Positions 36,808-45,033 of a stretch of DNA of 57,635 nt are shown here, piece after piece. The stretch comes from Prevotella sp. (GTDB lineage Bacteria; Bacteroidota; Bacteroidia; Bacteroidales; Bacteroidaceae). The stretch covers positions 1 through 57,635 of the forward strand of contig JAFVGS010000048.1 in assembly GCA_017474845.1 (NCBI GenBank), in the 5' to 3' direction. Numbering within the stretch: position 1 is the stretch's first letter; every line of letters starts with the position of its first letter. The notes below the pieces were generated by a model that did no database searches, was not told where the DNA came from, and saw nothing but the letters and a program-made list of their open reading frames with translations. The position numbers and the translations under genes are program-made.

Positions 36808-36840
36808 TCCCGGGGCGCATAACCGCTTCGGGATTTTTTT
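36808..36840 (+). terminator. Rho-independent terminator
   Basis: Hairpin TCCCG-G-GGCG ... CGCT-T-CGGGA followed by ATTTTTTT at 36833-36840. It ends the unit that includes the metallopeptidase. Confidence 0.8.
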
Positions 36841-36901
36841 ATGTCTGTTGATTGACAGTCCTTACGGATGAAACTGATGGCTTAGGCTGTTTAAACCGTT
36901 T

Positions 36902-36989
36902 GTCGACATATGTCAACCAATTAGTTGACTTAAGTCAGCGAACCAGTTGACTGGAGTCAGCCAATAAGTTGACATAGTGTCAGCAATTA
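36902..36989. repeat. 22-bp tandem array B (dyad GTTGAC-N4-GTCAGC)
   Basis: Four units of exactly 22 bp: 36902-36923, 36924-36945, 36946-36967 and 36968-36989. The consensus is close to GTTGACnnnnGTCAGC then CAATTA. Each unit has an inverted GTTGAC/GTCAAC-like dyad; in the last unit the second half shifts by one base. It lies between the terminator and the glmS promoter, in a 360-bp gene-free stretch (36788-37147). Confidence 0.85.
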
Positions 36990-37075
36990 GATTCTTTGAC
37001 ATGCAAATTGTTTCTTCATAACTATCATAGTGAAAAAAGTAGCAATAAACCTGAAAAAAAGTTCAGTATTTATGG

Positions 37076-37105
37076 TTGATAGTTGATAGTTTTTTAGTAA
37101 TTTTG
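37076..37105 (+). promoter_or_regulatory. glmS promoter
   Basis: TTG 37076-37078, 19 nt, TAATTTTG 37098-37105. The -33 region is part of a TTGATAG repeat (37076-37089). No glmS ribozyme is evident in the short leader. Confidence 0.65.
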
Positions 37106-37147
37106 CAGCCAAATTTAAAATATGTAGAACAAAACGGAGAGACAAGT

Positions 37148-38992
37148 ATGTGTGGAATCGTAGGATATATTGGTAAAAAGGATGCATATCCCATCCTCAT
37201 CAAGGGACTGAGACGGCTGGAGTATCGCGGCTATGATAGTGCCGGCGTGGCTCTGATCAATGCTGGCGGCGACCTGAACGTGTACAAGACGAAGGGCAAG
37301 GTGGACAACCTGACGGAATACTGTGCCGACAAGGACGTGAGCGGCTGCGTGGGCATCGCCCACACGCGCTGGGCCACCCACGGCGAACCCTCCAGCAGAA
37401 ACGCTCACCCGCACTATTCTGAGTCGAAGAACCTCGCCATCATCCACAACGGTATCATCGAGAACTATGCTGACCTGAAAACGAAACTGGAAGCGAAGGG
37501 CGTGCACTTCATCAGCGACACTGACACCGAAGTGTTGGTGCAGTTGATAGAGTATATCAAGGATCACAAGCAGCTCGACCTGCTGACGGCCGTACAGGTG
37601 GCGCTCTATCAGGTGATCGGCGCCTATGCCATCGCCGTACTTGACAAGAATGATCCCTCGCAGATCATCGCCGCCCGCAAGCAGAGTCCGTTGGTCGTGG
37701 GTATCGGCGAGGACGAGTTTTTCTTAGGCTCCGACGCCAGCCCCATCGTGGAGTATACGGACAAAGTTGTTTTTCTGGAGGACGGTAACATTGCCGTGAT
37801 CCGGCTGGGACAGGAACTGCACGTGGTGAACATCCTCGGCGAGGACCAGGAACTGAAGGTGAAGACCGTAGACATCGACCTCGGACAGATCGAGAAGGGC
37901 GGCTATCCGCACTTCATGCTGAAGGAGATCTTTGAGCAGCCGGAGTGCTTGACGAACTGCATGCGCGGCCGTGTGAACGTGGAGGCCGACCATGTGACGC
38001 TCTCGGCGCTGATAGACTACCGCCGTCAGCTGCTGGAGGCGAAACGTGTGGTAATAGTGGCCTGCGGCACATCGTGGCATGCCGGACTCATCGGCAAGCA
38101 GATCATTGAGACGCTCTGCCGCATACCCGTCGAGGTGGAATATGCCTCGGAGTTCAGATACAGGAATCCCGTAGTGGGCAAGGGCGACGTAGTGATTGCC
38201 ATCTCGCAGAGTGGTGAGACGGCCGACACGCTAGCCGCCGTGCAGCTGGCCAAGGAGAGAGGCGCTTTCATCTACGGCATCTGCAACGCCATCGGTTCGA
38301 GCATCCCCAGGGCCACGGACACAGGTACGTATATCCATGTAGGGCCGGAGATCGGTGTGGCTTCGACGAAAGCCTTCACGGGCCAGGTGACGGTGCTTAC
38401 GATGATTGCCTTAGCGATGGGCGAGGCAAAGGGTACGGTGAATCGCCAGGAGTATCTGAAGATCGTGAAGGGCCTGAGCGAGATACCCGTGAAGATCCGA
38501 GAGGTGCTGCAGACGAACGACAAGGTGGCCGACCTCGCACGCACCTTTACATACGCCCATAACTTCCTCTACCTGGGTCGCGGATTCTCCTATCCTGTAG
38601 CCCTTGAGGGAGCGCTGAAGCTGAAGGAAATATCATATATCCACGCTGAGGGCTATCCCGCCGCGGAGATGAAGCACGGCCCCATCGCACTCATCGACTC
38701 AGACATGCCCGTGGTGGTGATCGCAACGCACAATGCGATGTATGAGAAGGTGCTGTCGAACATCCAGGAGATCAAGGCACGGCATGGCAGGGTGATTGCC
38801 CTTGTGTCGAAAGGCGACGACGTGATAACGAAGATCGCCGACGAGGTGATTGAACTGCCCGACGTGCAGGAATGCCTGGAACCGCTGGTGGCCACAATCC
38901 CCCTGCAACTGCTGGCCTATCACGTGGCCGTTTGCAAAGGAAAGAACGTAGATCAGCCGAGAAACCTCGCAAAATCGGTGACTGTTGAGTGA
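37148..38992 (+). CDS. glmS: Glucosamine-fructose-6-phosphate aminotransferase
   Basis: Makes glucosamine 6-phosphate from fructose 6-phosphate and glutamine, the entry to peptidoglycan and lipid A sugars. I start at ATG 37148 so that Cys2, the glutaminase nucleophile, follows the initiator Met (MCGIVGYIG); the longer frame crosses the promoter. 614 residues. The glutaminase half has HTRWATHGEPSSRNAHPH. Two SIS isomerase domains follow, with CGTSWHAGL, SQSGETADT and the C-terminal LAKSVTVE. Confidence 0.97.
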   Translation: MCGIVGYIGKKDAYPILIKGLRRLEYRGYDSAGVALINAGGDLNVYKTKGKVDNLTEYCADKDVSGCVGIAHTRWATHGEPSSRNAHPHYSESKNLAIIHNGIIENYADLKTKLEAKGVHFISDTDTEVLVQLIEYIKDHKQLDLLTAVQVALYQVIGAYAIAVLDKNDPSQIIAARKQSPLVVGIGEDEFFLGSDASPIVEYTDKVVFLEDGNIAVIRLGQELHVVNILGEDQELKVKTVDIDLGQIEKGGYPHFMLKEIFEQPECLTNCMRGRVNVEADHVTLSALIDYRRQLLEAKRVVIVACGTSWHAGLIGKQIIETLCRIPVEVEYASEFRYRNPVVGKGDVVIAISQSGETADTLAAVQLAKERGAFIYGICNAIGSSIPRATDTGTYIHVGPEIGVASTKAFTGQVTVLTMIALAMGEAKGTVNRQEYLKIVKGLSEIPVKIREVLQTNDKVADLARTFTYAHNFLYLGRGFSYPVALEGALKLKEISYIHAEGYPAAEMKHGPIALIDSDMPVVVIATHNAMYEKVLSNIQEIKARHGRVIALVSKGDDVITKIADEVIELPDVQECLEPLVATIPLQLLAYHVAVCKGKNVDQPRNLAKSVTVE

Positions 38993-39018
38993 TTTTTTTG
39001 CAAAAAACAGCGCATTTG

Positions 39019-39050
39019 TTTGGAGATTTCAAATAATAGTGCTATATTTG
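39019..39050 (+). promoter_or_regulatory. Promoter of the receiver-kinase/nspC pair
   Basis: TTTG 39019-39022, 20 nt, TATATTTG 39043-39050, about 30 nt before the start codon. Confidence 0.65.
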
Positions 39051-39081
39051 CAACCGAAATTATGAACATTACTGACTGCAA

Positions 39082-40224
39082 ATGGATACAGTTGAGACGT
39101 TTGAAGCTAAATTAAATCCGAGCGATTACAAGATACTGATAGTCGACGATGTGGTCAGCAACGTGTTGCTGCTCAAGATTCTGTTGGCGAATCAGAAGTT
39201 TCAGGTGTGTACCGCCAACAATGGTACGACGTGCATCGAGATGGCTAAGAAGGAGCATCCCGACCTGATTCTGCTAGACGTGATGATGCCCGACATCAAC
39301 GGCTTTGACACGGCCGTCGTGCTGAAGAAGGACGATGAGACGAAGGAGATACCCATTATCTTCCTGACTGCTCTGAACACACCGCAAGATCTCGTGCACG
39401 GTTTCCAGGTGGGAGCCAGCGACTTCCTGACGAAGCCCTTCAACAAGGAAGAGCTCGTGATGCGTGTGACCCAGCAGATATCGCTCGTGGCTGCCAAGCG
39501 CATCATCGAGAAGCAGAACCAGGAACTGCGCGCCACGCTGAACAACCGCGACAAGATGTACTCCGTCATCGCCCACGACCTGCGCTCGCCCATGGCTAGC
39601 ATCCGTATGGTGCTGAACCTCGTGGTAGCTTCCGCCTCGCCTGAGACCGTGGGACCGGAGCTCTATATGTTGCTCGACCAGGCCAATCGCGAGTCGGAGG
39701 AAGTGCACGACCTGTTAGACAACCTGCTGAAATGGACGAAGAGTCAGACGGGCCGTCTGACGGTAGTGAAGCAGGAGCTCGACCTGAACGACATCATCCC
39801 CGGCGTGGTGGAGATCTTCGAAGCTATCGCTGCCACGAAGCATATCAAGCTGGACCTGCAACTGGTCGGGGGCTCGATGAAAGTGGAGGCGGACAACGAC
39901 ATGCTGAAGACCGTCGTGCGCAATTTCCTCTCTAACGCCATCAAGTTCTCGCCGGAGAATTCCTCCATCGAGATCATTATGGCTACGGAAGGCGACTTTG
40001 CCAAGGTCAGCGTCCGCGATCACGGCGTGGGTATCGCCGCTGACCGCCTCGGCAGCATCTTCCATAAAGGTGAAACTACTTATGGTACTGGCGGTGAGGA
40101 AGGTTCTGGACTGGGCTTGCAGCTCTGTCAGGACTTTGCCCGAAAGAATGGCGGCGATTGTACCGTCGAGTCCGTCGAGGGAGAGGGCAGTACGTTTAGC
40201 GTTCTCATTCCACTCAAACAATAA
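39082..40224 (+). CDS. Receiver-histidine kinase hybrid without membrane segments
   Basis: A 380-residue signalling protein with reversed hybrid order. Residues 15-130 are a receiver: acidic pocket VDD (21-23), phospho-acceptor Asp66 in LLDVMMP, Thr96 and Lys118 in TKPF. A coiled linker leads to a HisKA dimerisation segment with His165 in SVIAHDLRSP, then an HATPase domain (~270-378) with the N box near NFLSNAIKFSP, DHGVGI and GSGLGL. No membrane segment, so it is cytoplasmic and probably takes its input through the receiver. The stop overlaps the nspC start by one base, so the two are coupled. Confidence 0.88.
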   Translation: MDTVETFEAKLNPSDYKILIVDDVVSNVLLLKILLANQKFQVCTANNGTTCIEMAKKEHPDLILLDVMMPDINGFDTAVVLKKDDETKEIPIIFLTALNTPQDLVHGFQVGASDFLTKPFNKEELVMRVTQQISLVAAKRIIEKQNQELRATLNNRDKMYSVIAHDLRSPMASIRMVLNLVVASASPETVGPELYMLLDQANRESEEVHDLLDNLLKWTKSQTGRLTVVKQELDLNDIIPGVVEIFEAIAATKHIKLDLQLVGGSMKVEADNDMLKTVVRNFLSNAIKFSPENSSIEIIMATEGDFAKVSVRDHGVGIAADRLGSIFHKGETTYGTGGEEGSGLGLQLCQDFARKNGGDCTVESVEGEGSTFSVLIPLKQ

Positions 40225-41324
40225 TGCCGACACCTATTTATATTATAGAGGAGCAGAAACTTCGCCGCAACCTGACGCTTATCGCTGGAGTTGCGGCGAA
40301 AGCAGATATAGAGGTAATCCTCGCCTTCAAGGCCTTTGCCCTGTGGAAGACCTTCCCCATCTTCAGGGAGTATATCCGTTCGACCACCGCCAGTTCACTG
40401 GCAGAGGCTCGGTTGGCCTACGAGGCCTTTGGGGCACCGGCACATACCTATTCGCCTGCCTATACCGATGAGGAGTTCGATGCCATCGTCGCTTGTTCGT
40501 CTCACCTGACGTTCAACTCGCTATCGCAGTACGAGCGGTTCCACGAGCGGGCTGCAGGCGTGTCGCTGGGCCTGCGTGTGAATCCGGAGTATTCGGAGGT
40601 GGAGACGCTGCTCTATAATCCCTGCGCACCTGGTACGCGATTCGGCGTGACGGCTGACAAGCTGCCGGAGCAGTTGCCAGAGGATATCCGGGGTTTCCAT
40701 TGCCATTGCCATTGCGAGAGCGGGGCAGAAGTGTTCGAGCGCACACTCGGACATATCGAGGAGAAGTTCTCGCGCTGGTTCCCACAGTTGGAGTGGATCA
40801 ATTTTGGCGGCGGCCATCTGATGACACGCAAGGACTACGATGTGGACCTGCTCATCCGACTGATGCAGGGATTCCATGAGCGCTATCCGTGGCTGAAGGT
40901 AATCCTCGAACCTGGCAGCGCCTTCGCCTGGCAGACGGGGCCGTTGGTCTCGCATGTGGTGGATATTGTGGAGGACAAGGGCATCCGCACTGCTATCCTC
41001 GACGTCAGCTTCACCTGTCACATGCCCGACTGCCTGGAGATGCCGTACTTTCCAGAAGTGCGTGGGGCAGAGCATGGGGCGAGTGGCTATAGATTGGGCG
41101 GTAACAGTTGCCTGAGCGGCGACTTCATGGAGTACTGGCAGTTCGACCATGAACTGCAGGTGGGCGAGGAGGTGATCTTCGAGGATATGATTCACTACAC
41201 GACTGTGAAGACGAACATGTTCAACGGTGTGCGCCATCCCTCCATCGGGATGCTGCATGAGGACGGAAAACTGGAAATCCTGCGCGAATTTGACTACTCA
41301 GACTACAAAAATCGGATGGATTAG
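40224..41324 (+). CDS. nspC: Carboxynorspermidine decarboxylase
   Basis: PLP enzyme that decarboxylates carboxy(nor)spermidine in the alternative spermidine route used by Bacteroidota. The 366-residue protein is of the fold III decarboxylase class. The PLP lysine is in LAFKAFALWK near residue 36. HCHCHCESGAEVF and WINFGGGHLMT bind the cofactor phosphate, and CLSGDFM fits the substrate-binding cysteine region. It is translationally coupled to the receiver-kinase gene, an unusual pairing. Confidence 0.93.
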   Translation: MPTPIYIIEEQKLRRNLTLIAGVAAKADIEVILAFKAFALWKTFPIFREYIRSTTASSLAEARLAYEAFGAPAHTYSPAYTDEEFDAIVACSSHLTFNSLSQYERFHERAAGVSLGLRVNPEYSEVETLLYNPCAPGTRFGVTADKLPEQLPEDIRGFHCHCHCESGAEVFERTLGHIEEKFSRWFPQLEWINFGGGHLMTRKDYDVDLLIRLMQGFHERYPWLKVILEPGSAFAWQTGPLVSHVVDIVEDKGIRTAILDVSFTCHMPDCLEMPYFPEVRGAEHGASGYRLGGNSCLSGDFMEYWQFDHELQVGEEVIFEDMIHYTTVKTNMFNGVRHPSIGMLHEDGKLEILREFDYSDYKNRMD

Positions 41325-41355
41325 CAGTTTTTTTGAAAAAAAAACGTCCAAAAAG

Positions 41356-41386
41356 TTTGCCAGTTCCAAAAAAAGCATTACCTTTG
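41356..41386 (+). promoter_or_regulatory. Promoter of the tRNA cluster
   Basis: TTTG 41356-41359, 19 nt, TACCTTTG 41379-41386, about 65 nt before the first tRNA. Confidence 0.65.
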
Positions 41387-41451
41387 CACCGCATTTAGAG
41401 AAATGCACCTTCCGAAAGTCGGAATTCCGAACATATTTCGAAGGTAGACAA

Positions 41452-41524
41452 GCGGAAATAGCTCAGTTGGTAGAGCACAACCTTGCCAAGGTTGGGGTCG
41501 CGGGTCCGAGTCCCGTTTTCCGCT
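41452..41524 (+). tRNA. tRNA-Gly (GCC), copy 1
   Basis: 73-nt cloverleaf: acceptor GCGGAAA pairs with TTTCCGC, D arm GCTC...GAGC, anticodon loop with GCC, T arm with GTCCGAG loop, discriminator T. No CCA is encoded. Confidence 0.96.
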
Positions 41525-41574
41525 CACTTGTTGAACAAAAAAGAGACATCAGGGAATGGCCCTCATGTAAAAAT

Positions 41575-41656
41575 GCCCAGGTGGCGGAATTGGTAGACGC
41601 GCACGTTTCAGGTGCGTGTGCCGCAAGGCGTGCAGGTTCGAGTCCTGTTCTGGGCA
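41575..41656 (+). tRNA. tRNA-Leu (CAG)
   Basis: 82-nt class II tRNA. Acceptor GCCCAGG pairs with TCTGGGC, anticodon stem CACGT/GCGTG around loop TTCAGGT (CAG), a long variable arm, discriminator A. Confidence 0.95.
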
Positions 41657-41680
41657 CTCTTTTTTATTCAGCTCTTTGTT

Positions 41681-41764
41681 GGAGAGGTGGCGGAATTGGT
41701 AGACGCGCTACTTTGAGGGGGTAGTGTCAATTGCGACGTGGGAGTTCGAGTCTCCTCCTCTTCA
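41681..41764 (+). tRNA. tRNA-Leu (GAG)
   Basis: 84-nt class II tRNA. Acceptor GGAGAGG pairs with CCTCTTC (one G-T pair), anticodon stem CTACT/GGTAG around loop TTGAGGG (GAG), a long variable arm, discriminator A. Confidence 0.94.
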
Positions 41765-41775
41765 CACTTTTTAAT

Positions 41776-41848
41776 GCGGAAATAGCTCAGTTGGTAGAGC
41801 ACAACCTTGCCAAGGTTGGGGTCGCGGGTCCGAGTCCCGTTTTCCGCT
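41776..41848 (+). tRNA. tRNA-Gly (GCC), copy 2
   Basis: Identical over all 73 nt to the copy at 41452-41524. The two Gly genes flank the Leu pair as direct repeats 324 bp apart. Confidence 0.96.
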
Positions 41849-41876
41849 CTCTTATTAGGAAAACAACTTTTTTCAG

Positions 41877-42410
41877 ATGAATTTGTATCTTAGATATTTT
41901 GACCGTGAAACGTTCGTTTCCACAGTAGATGAGGCTATCGATTTCCTCAAATCTATTGACGAGATAGACATGACACCCGAGTTGGAGGCTGACGTCAGAG
42001 ATTATGCCGCCAGTGATGTTTATTATCCCAAGCGGTATAAGATTCACCCGAGGGTCTATTTCATCGTGATCAAGACCGAGGCTGCTACTATGCAGGATTT
42101 CAAAGAGAAAAAAGCTGTTCACGAAAGTCCGGCAGCAAAGGCTCAGTCGCCTGTACTGACACGTCTCAATGAGGTGTGCGAGGGTTGGTATGAGGGGTCG
42201 GTGAACTTCAAGCGTGTGCTGCTTGTGCCCGGAACAGGTAAGTTTCAGTACCGCGACACGCTGTTCGTGGCCCGTATGAAGGCTGCATCCGGCATGGACT
42301 GCTATGAGCGCATCATCGACTATCTGCGTGACCGTGTGGATGAGCGTAGCCAGTTCCCATCCGCCAAAGGAAAGAACTTCAAGTTCCGCTTCCTCGGCTA
42401 TGCTAAATAA
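41877..42410 (+). CDS. Conserved-looking hypothetical protein
   Basis: A 177-residue soluble protein that I do not recognise by function. It has no signal peptide. The first half is acidic and mixed helix/strand (YFDRETFVSTVDEAIDFLKSI, YYPKRYKIHPRVYFIVIKTEA). The second half, after a Pro/Ala-rich linker, has NFKRVLLVPGTGKFQYRDTLFVARM and a basic end KGKNFKFRFLGYAK. It begins 28 bp after the last tRNA and is followed by ssb after 21 bp, so it may be transcribed with both. Confidence 0.6.
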   Translation: MNLYLRYFDRETFVSTVDEAIDFLKSIDEIDMTPELEADVRDYAASDVYYPKRYKIHPRVYFIVIKTEAATMQDFKEKKAVHESPAAKAQSPVLTRLNEVCEGWYEGSVNFKRVLLVPGTGKFQYRDTLFVARMKAASGMDCYERIIDYLRDRVDERSQFPSAKGKNFKFRFLGYAK

Positions 42411-42431
42411 TCAATTCAAAGACTGAATGCT

Positions 42432-42839
42432 ATGAACAAGGTAATGTTGATAGGCAATGTCGGGCAGGAGCCCGAGGTGAGATATGTAGACCAGGGTGTG
42501 GCTGTCGCACGCATCCGTCTGGCAACGACAGAGCGTGGCTATACGTTGCAGAACGGCACGCAGGTGCCTGACCATACCGACTGGCACAACGTGATCCTCT
42601 GGCGCCGTATGGCCGAAATAATAGAGAAGTATGTGCATAAAGGCGACAAGCTCTACGTGGAAGGACGTATCCGTTATACGACATATGATGATAAACAGGG
42701 ACAGCGCCGCTATGCGACGGAGATCTGGGCAGACAACATAGAGTTGCTGTCGCCTAAGCCTGCGGCCGCAGGGGTTGTCAATGAACCGTTGGCTGCTCCT
42801 CAGCCAGATACTAAGCCTGACGAGGGACTGCCGTTCTGA
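42432..42839 (+). CDS. ssb: Single-stranded DNA-binding protein
   Basis: A 135-residue OB-fold protein. MNKVMLIGNVGQEPEVRY is the standard start; WHNVILWRRMAEIIEKYVHKGDKLYVEGRIRYTTYDDKQG contains the DNA-binding strands and hairpin. The acidic tail ends DEGLPF, the peptide that recruits partner proteins. The stop overlaps the gldE start. Confidence 0.96.
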   Translation: MNKVMLIGNVGQEPEVRYVDQGVAVARIRLATTERGYTLQNGTQVPDHTDWHNVILWRRMAEIIEKYVHKGDKLYVEGRIRYTTYDDKQGQRRYATEIWADNIELLSPKPAAAGVVNEPLAAPQPDTKPDEGLPF

Positions 42840-44182
42840 TGATGGACTATCTTCAACAACTCTTCAGCGAAGTTACTCTCTTGGTTCCCACAATAGGGTC
42901 AATCGTGTGTGCCATTCTGGCGTGCATACTCCTCGTTTTCTCCGGCTATGCATCAGGCTCAGAGATTGCCTTCTTCTCCCTCTCGCCCAAGGATCTCAAC
43001 GAACTTGACGAGGACAAGAACGATGCCGACCGTGTGATAACAGAGTTGCGTGGCGACTCGGAGCGTACGCTGGCTACGATACTTATCACGAACAACCTGG
43101 TGAACGTGACGATTATCATGCTCTGCAACTATGTCATCAGCCATGTCGTCGACTTCGGCAATGCCTATTGGTTGCAGTTTCTCGTCATCACCGTCTTGCT
43201 CACTTTCCTCCTACTTCTCTTCGGAGAGATCATGCCGAAGGTCTATGCCACACAGCATGCGCTGGCCTTCTGCCGTTTCTCTGCCCCTGGCATCAAACGG
43301 CTCCGTGGGGTGTTCTATCCACTGTCGTCCGTGCTCATCCGCTCAGGCATTCTGGCAGGGAAGGTGGTGCAAAAGGAGAACCACGTGCTGAGTGTCGACG
43401 ATCTGGAACAGGCGCTTGAACTGACCGATGAGGATGAGCTGCGTGAGGAGAAGAACATGCTCGAAGGTATAGTACGCTTTGGAGATGAGACGGCCAAGGA
43501 GGTGATGACCAGCCGTCAGGATGTGGTCGACCTCAACTTCCGCTCGACGTTCCCCGATGTGCTGAAGTGCATCGTAGAGAACAATTATTCGCGTATTCCC
43601 GTCTATCAGGGCTCCATTGACAACATCCGTGGCATCCTGTATATCAAGGATCTGCTTCCGCATCTCTCCAAACCGTCGTCGTTCCGATGGCAGTCGCTCA
43701 TCCGTCCGCCCTATTTCGTGCCTGAGACGAAGAAGATCGACGATTTGCTGCGCGATTTCCAGGAGAACAAGGTGCACATCGCTATCGTGGTCGACGAATT
43801 TGGCGGGACCAGCGGCATCATTACCCTGGAGGATATCCTCGAGGAGATTGTGGGGGAGATCAACGATGAGTACGACGAGGAAGAGAAGAGTTATACCCGC
43901 GTCAATGCCAACACCTTTGTGTTTGAGGGTAAGACGCTTTTGAGTGATTTCTTCAAGATCTTTGATCTTGACGATGATACGTTCGAGGATGTGGAAGGCG
44001 ATGCAGATTCGCTGGCAGGACTGCTGCTGGAGATCAAGGGCGACTTCCCTGAGCAGCATGAACGACTGAATTATAAGAACTTCACCTTTGAGGTGACAGA
44101 ACTCGACGGCCATCGTATTTCAAGGATCAAGGTAATTATTCACGATAAAGAGAATAAATATAACGAACAGAAACGAACATGA
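42839..44182 (+). CDS. gldE: GldE-like CNNM/CBS membrane protein
   Basis: A 447-residue protein with a CNNM (DUF21) membrane domain: a long first helix (~14-38), SGSEIAFFSLSPKDL, then helices around 85-150. Two CBS domains follow (~215-340, with DVLKCIVENNYSRIPVYQG and IAIVVDEFGGTSGIITLEDILEEIVGEI) and a C-terminal CorC/HlyC-type domain. In gliding Bacteroidota GldE works with the Gld/Por secretion proteins; in non-gliders a transport role is possible. It overlaps ssb and the lysozyme gene at both ends (coupled). Confidence 0.88.
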   Translation: MMDYLQQLFSEVTLLVPTIGSIVCAILACILLVFSGYASGSEIAFFSLSPKDLNELDEDKNDADRVITELRGDSERTLATILITNNLVNVTIIMLCNYVISHVVDFGNAYWLQFLVITVLLTFLLLLFGEIMPKVYATQHALAFCRFSAPGIKRLRGVFYPLSSVLIRSGILAGKVVQKENHVLSVDDLEQALELTDEDELREEKNMLEGIVRFGDETAKEVMTSRQDVVDLNFRSTFPDVLKCIVENNYSRIPVYQGSIDNIRGILYIKDLLPHLSKPSSFRWQSLIRPPYFVPETKKIDDLLRDFQENKVHIAIVVDEFGGTSGIITLEDILEEIVGEINDEYDEEEKSYTRVNANTFVFEGKTLLSDFFKIFDLDDDTFEDVEGDADSLAGLLLEIKGDFPEQHERLNYKNFTFEVTELDGHRISRIKVIIHDKENKYNEQKRT

Positions 44183-45012
44183 GAAAACTATATATACTGC
44201 TGGCGATGTTGGTAGCCATGATGGCGATTGGCGAAGTGTCTGCCCATCGGTCGAAAGTAAATAAGAGACGTCATACCAAGACACATAAGGTAGTCAAGAG
44301 ACATCATCTCAAGAAGGCCTCGCACAAGCGTACGGTTGTCATCCAGCCGGTAGACCCGCGACTGAACGACCCTGACTTCGATCCGAATATCATGTGTGAG
44401 GATACGTGTGGCCATGTGCACGGCATCGACCTGTCGCACTATCAGGGGCAGGTGTTCTGGGAAACGGTAGGTGAGAACACGAAGATGGCGTATGTCTATC
44501 TAAAGGCCACGGAGGGTGGCGACCGTATCGACGAGCGCTATGAGCGTAACATTGAACTGGCCCATCGCTACGGACTGAAGGTGGGATCGTATCATTTCTT
44601 CCGTCCGAAGACACCCCTAGCGCAACAGTTGGAGAACTTCAAGACACAATGCCTGCCAGGCGAGCAGGACCTCATTCCGATGATTGATATTGAGACGACG
44701 GGCGGACTTCCTGACAATGAGTTCTGCGACTCACTCTTCCGTTTCCTGGGAATGGTGGAGCGCACCTATCGCCAGCCGCCGCTGCTCTATACCTTCCGAA
44801 ATTTCTACAACAGGCATCTGCTGGGTCAGATTGACGATTACAAACTGATGATTGCGATGTACACGGAGGAAGAACCCGTACTGGCCGACGGCAGGGATAT
44901 CACCATGTGGCAGTACACGAGTAAGGGGCGTATCGTGGGTATCAGCGGCTATGTGGACAAGAGCCGTTTCATAGGGCGTCATGGCCTCCGAGAAATACGC
45001 TTCAGACATTAA
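44179..45012 (+). CDS. GH25 lysozyme-like secreted protein
   Basis: A 277-residue protein with a signal peptide, a very basic His/Lys-rich segment (~22-58), and a GH25 muramidase domain: GIDLSHYQG near 82, YVYLKATEGGDRIDERY, YGLKVGSYHFFRP and IPMIDIETTGG. The Asp and Glu of the GH25 active site are present. It should cleave peptidoglycan in the periplasm or outside. Its ATG overlaps the gldE stop (ATGA). Confidence 0.92.
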   Translation: MRKLYILLAMLVAMMAIGEVSAHRSKVNKRRHTKTHKVVKRHHLKKASHKRTVVIQPVDPRLNDPDFDPNIMCEDTCGHVHGIDLSHYQGQVFWETVGENTKMAYVYLKATEGGDRIDERYERNIELAHRYGLKVGSYHFFRPKTPLAQQLENFKTQCLPGEQDLIPMIDIETTGGLPDNEFCDSLFRFLGMVERTYRQPPLLYTFRNFYNRHLLGQIDDYKLMIAMYTEEEPVLADGRDITMWQYTSKGRIVGISGYVDKSRFIGRHGLREIRFRH

Positions 45013-45033
45013 ATCCGTAAATCGTAAATTTTT

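Noticed and set aside
36902-36989. CRISPR array (also considered at 14.0 and 57.5 kb)
   Set aside because: No constant repeat with unique spacers of 25-40 bp, units only 22-23 bp, and no cas genes in the window.
37076-37147. 24-residue N-terminal extension of GlmS
   Set aside because: GlmS needs Cys right after the initiator Met, and the extension overlaps the promoter.
37106-37147. glmS ribozyme or riboswitch before glmS
   Set aside because: The leader is only about 40 nt and lacks the expected double pseudoknot sequence.
41452-41848. Integration site at the tRNA cluster
   Set aside because: All four tRNAs are complete and no integrase or partial tRNA copy is visible nearby.
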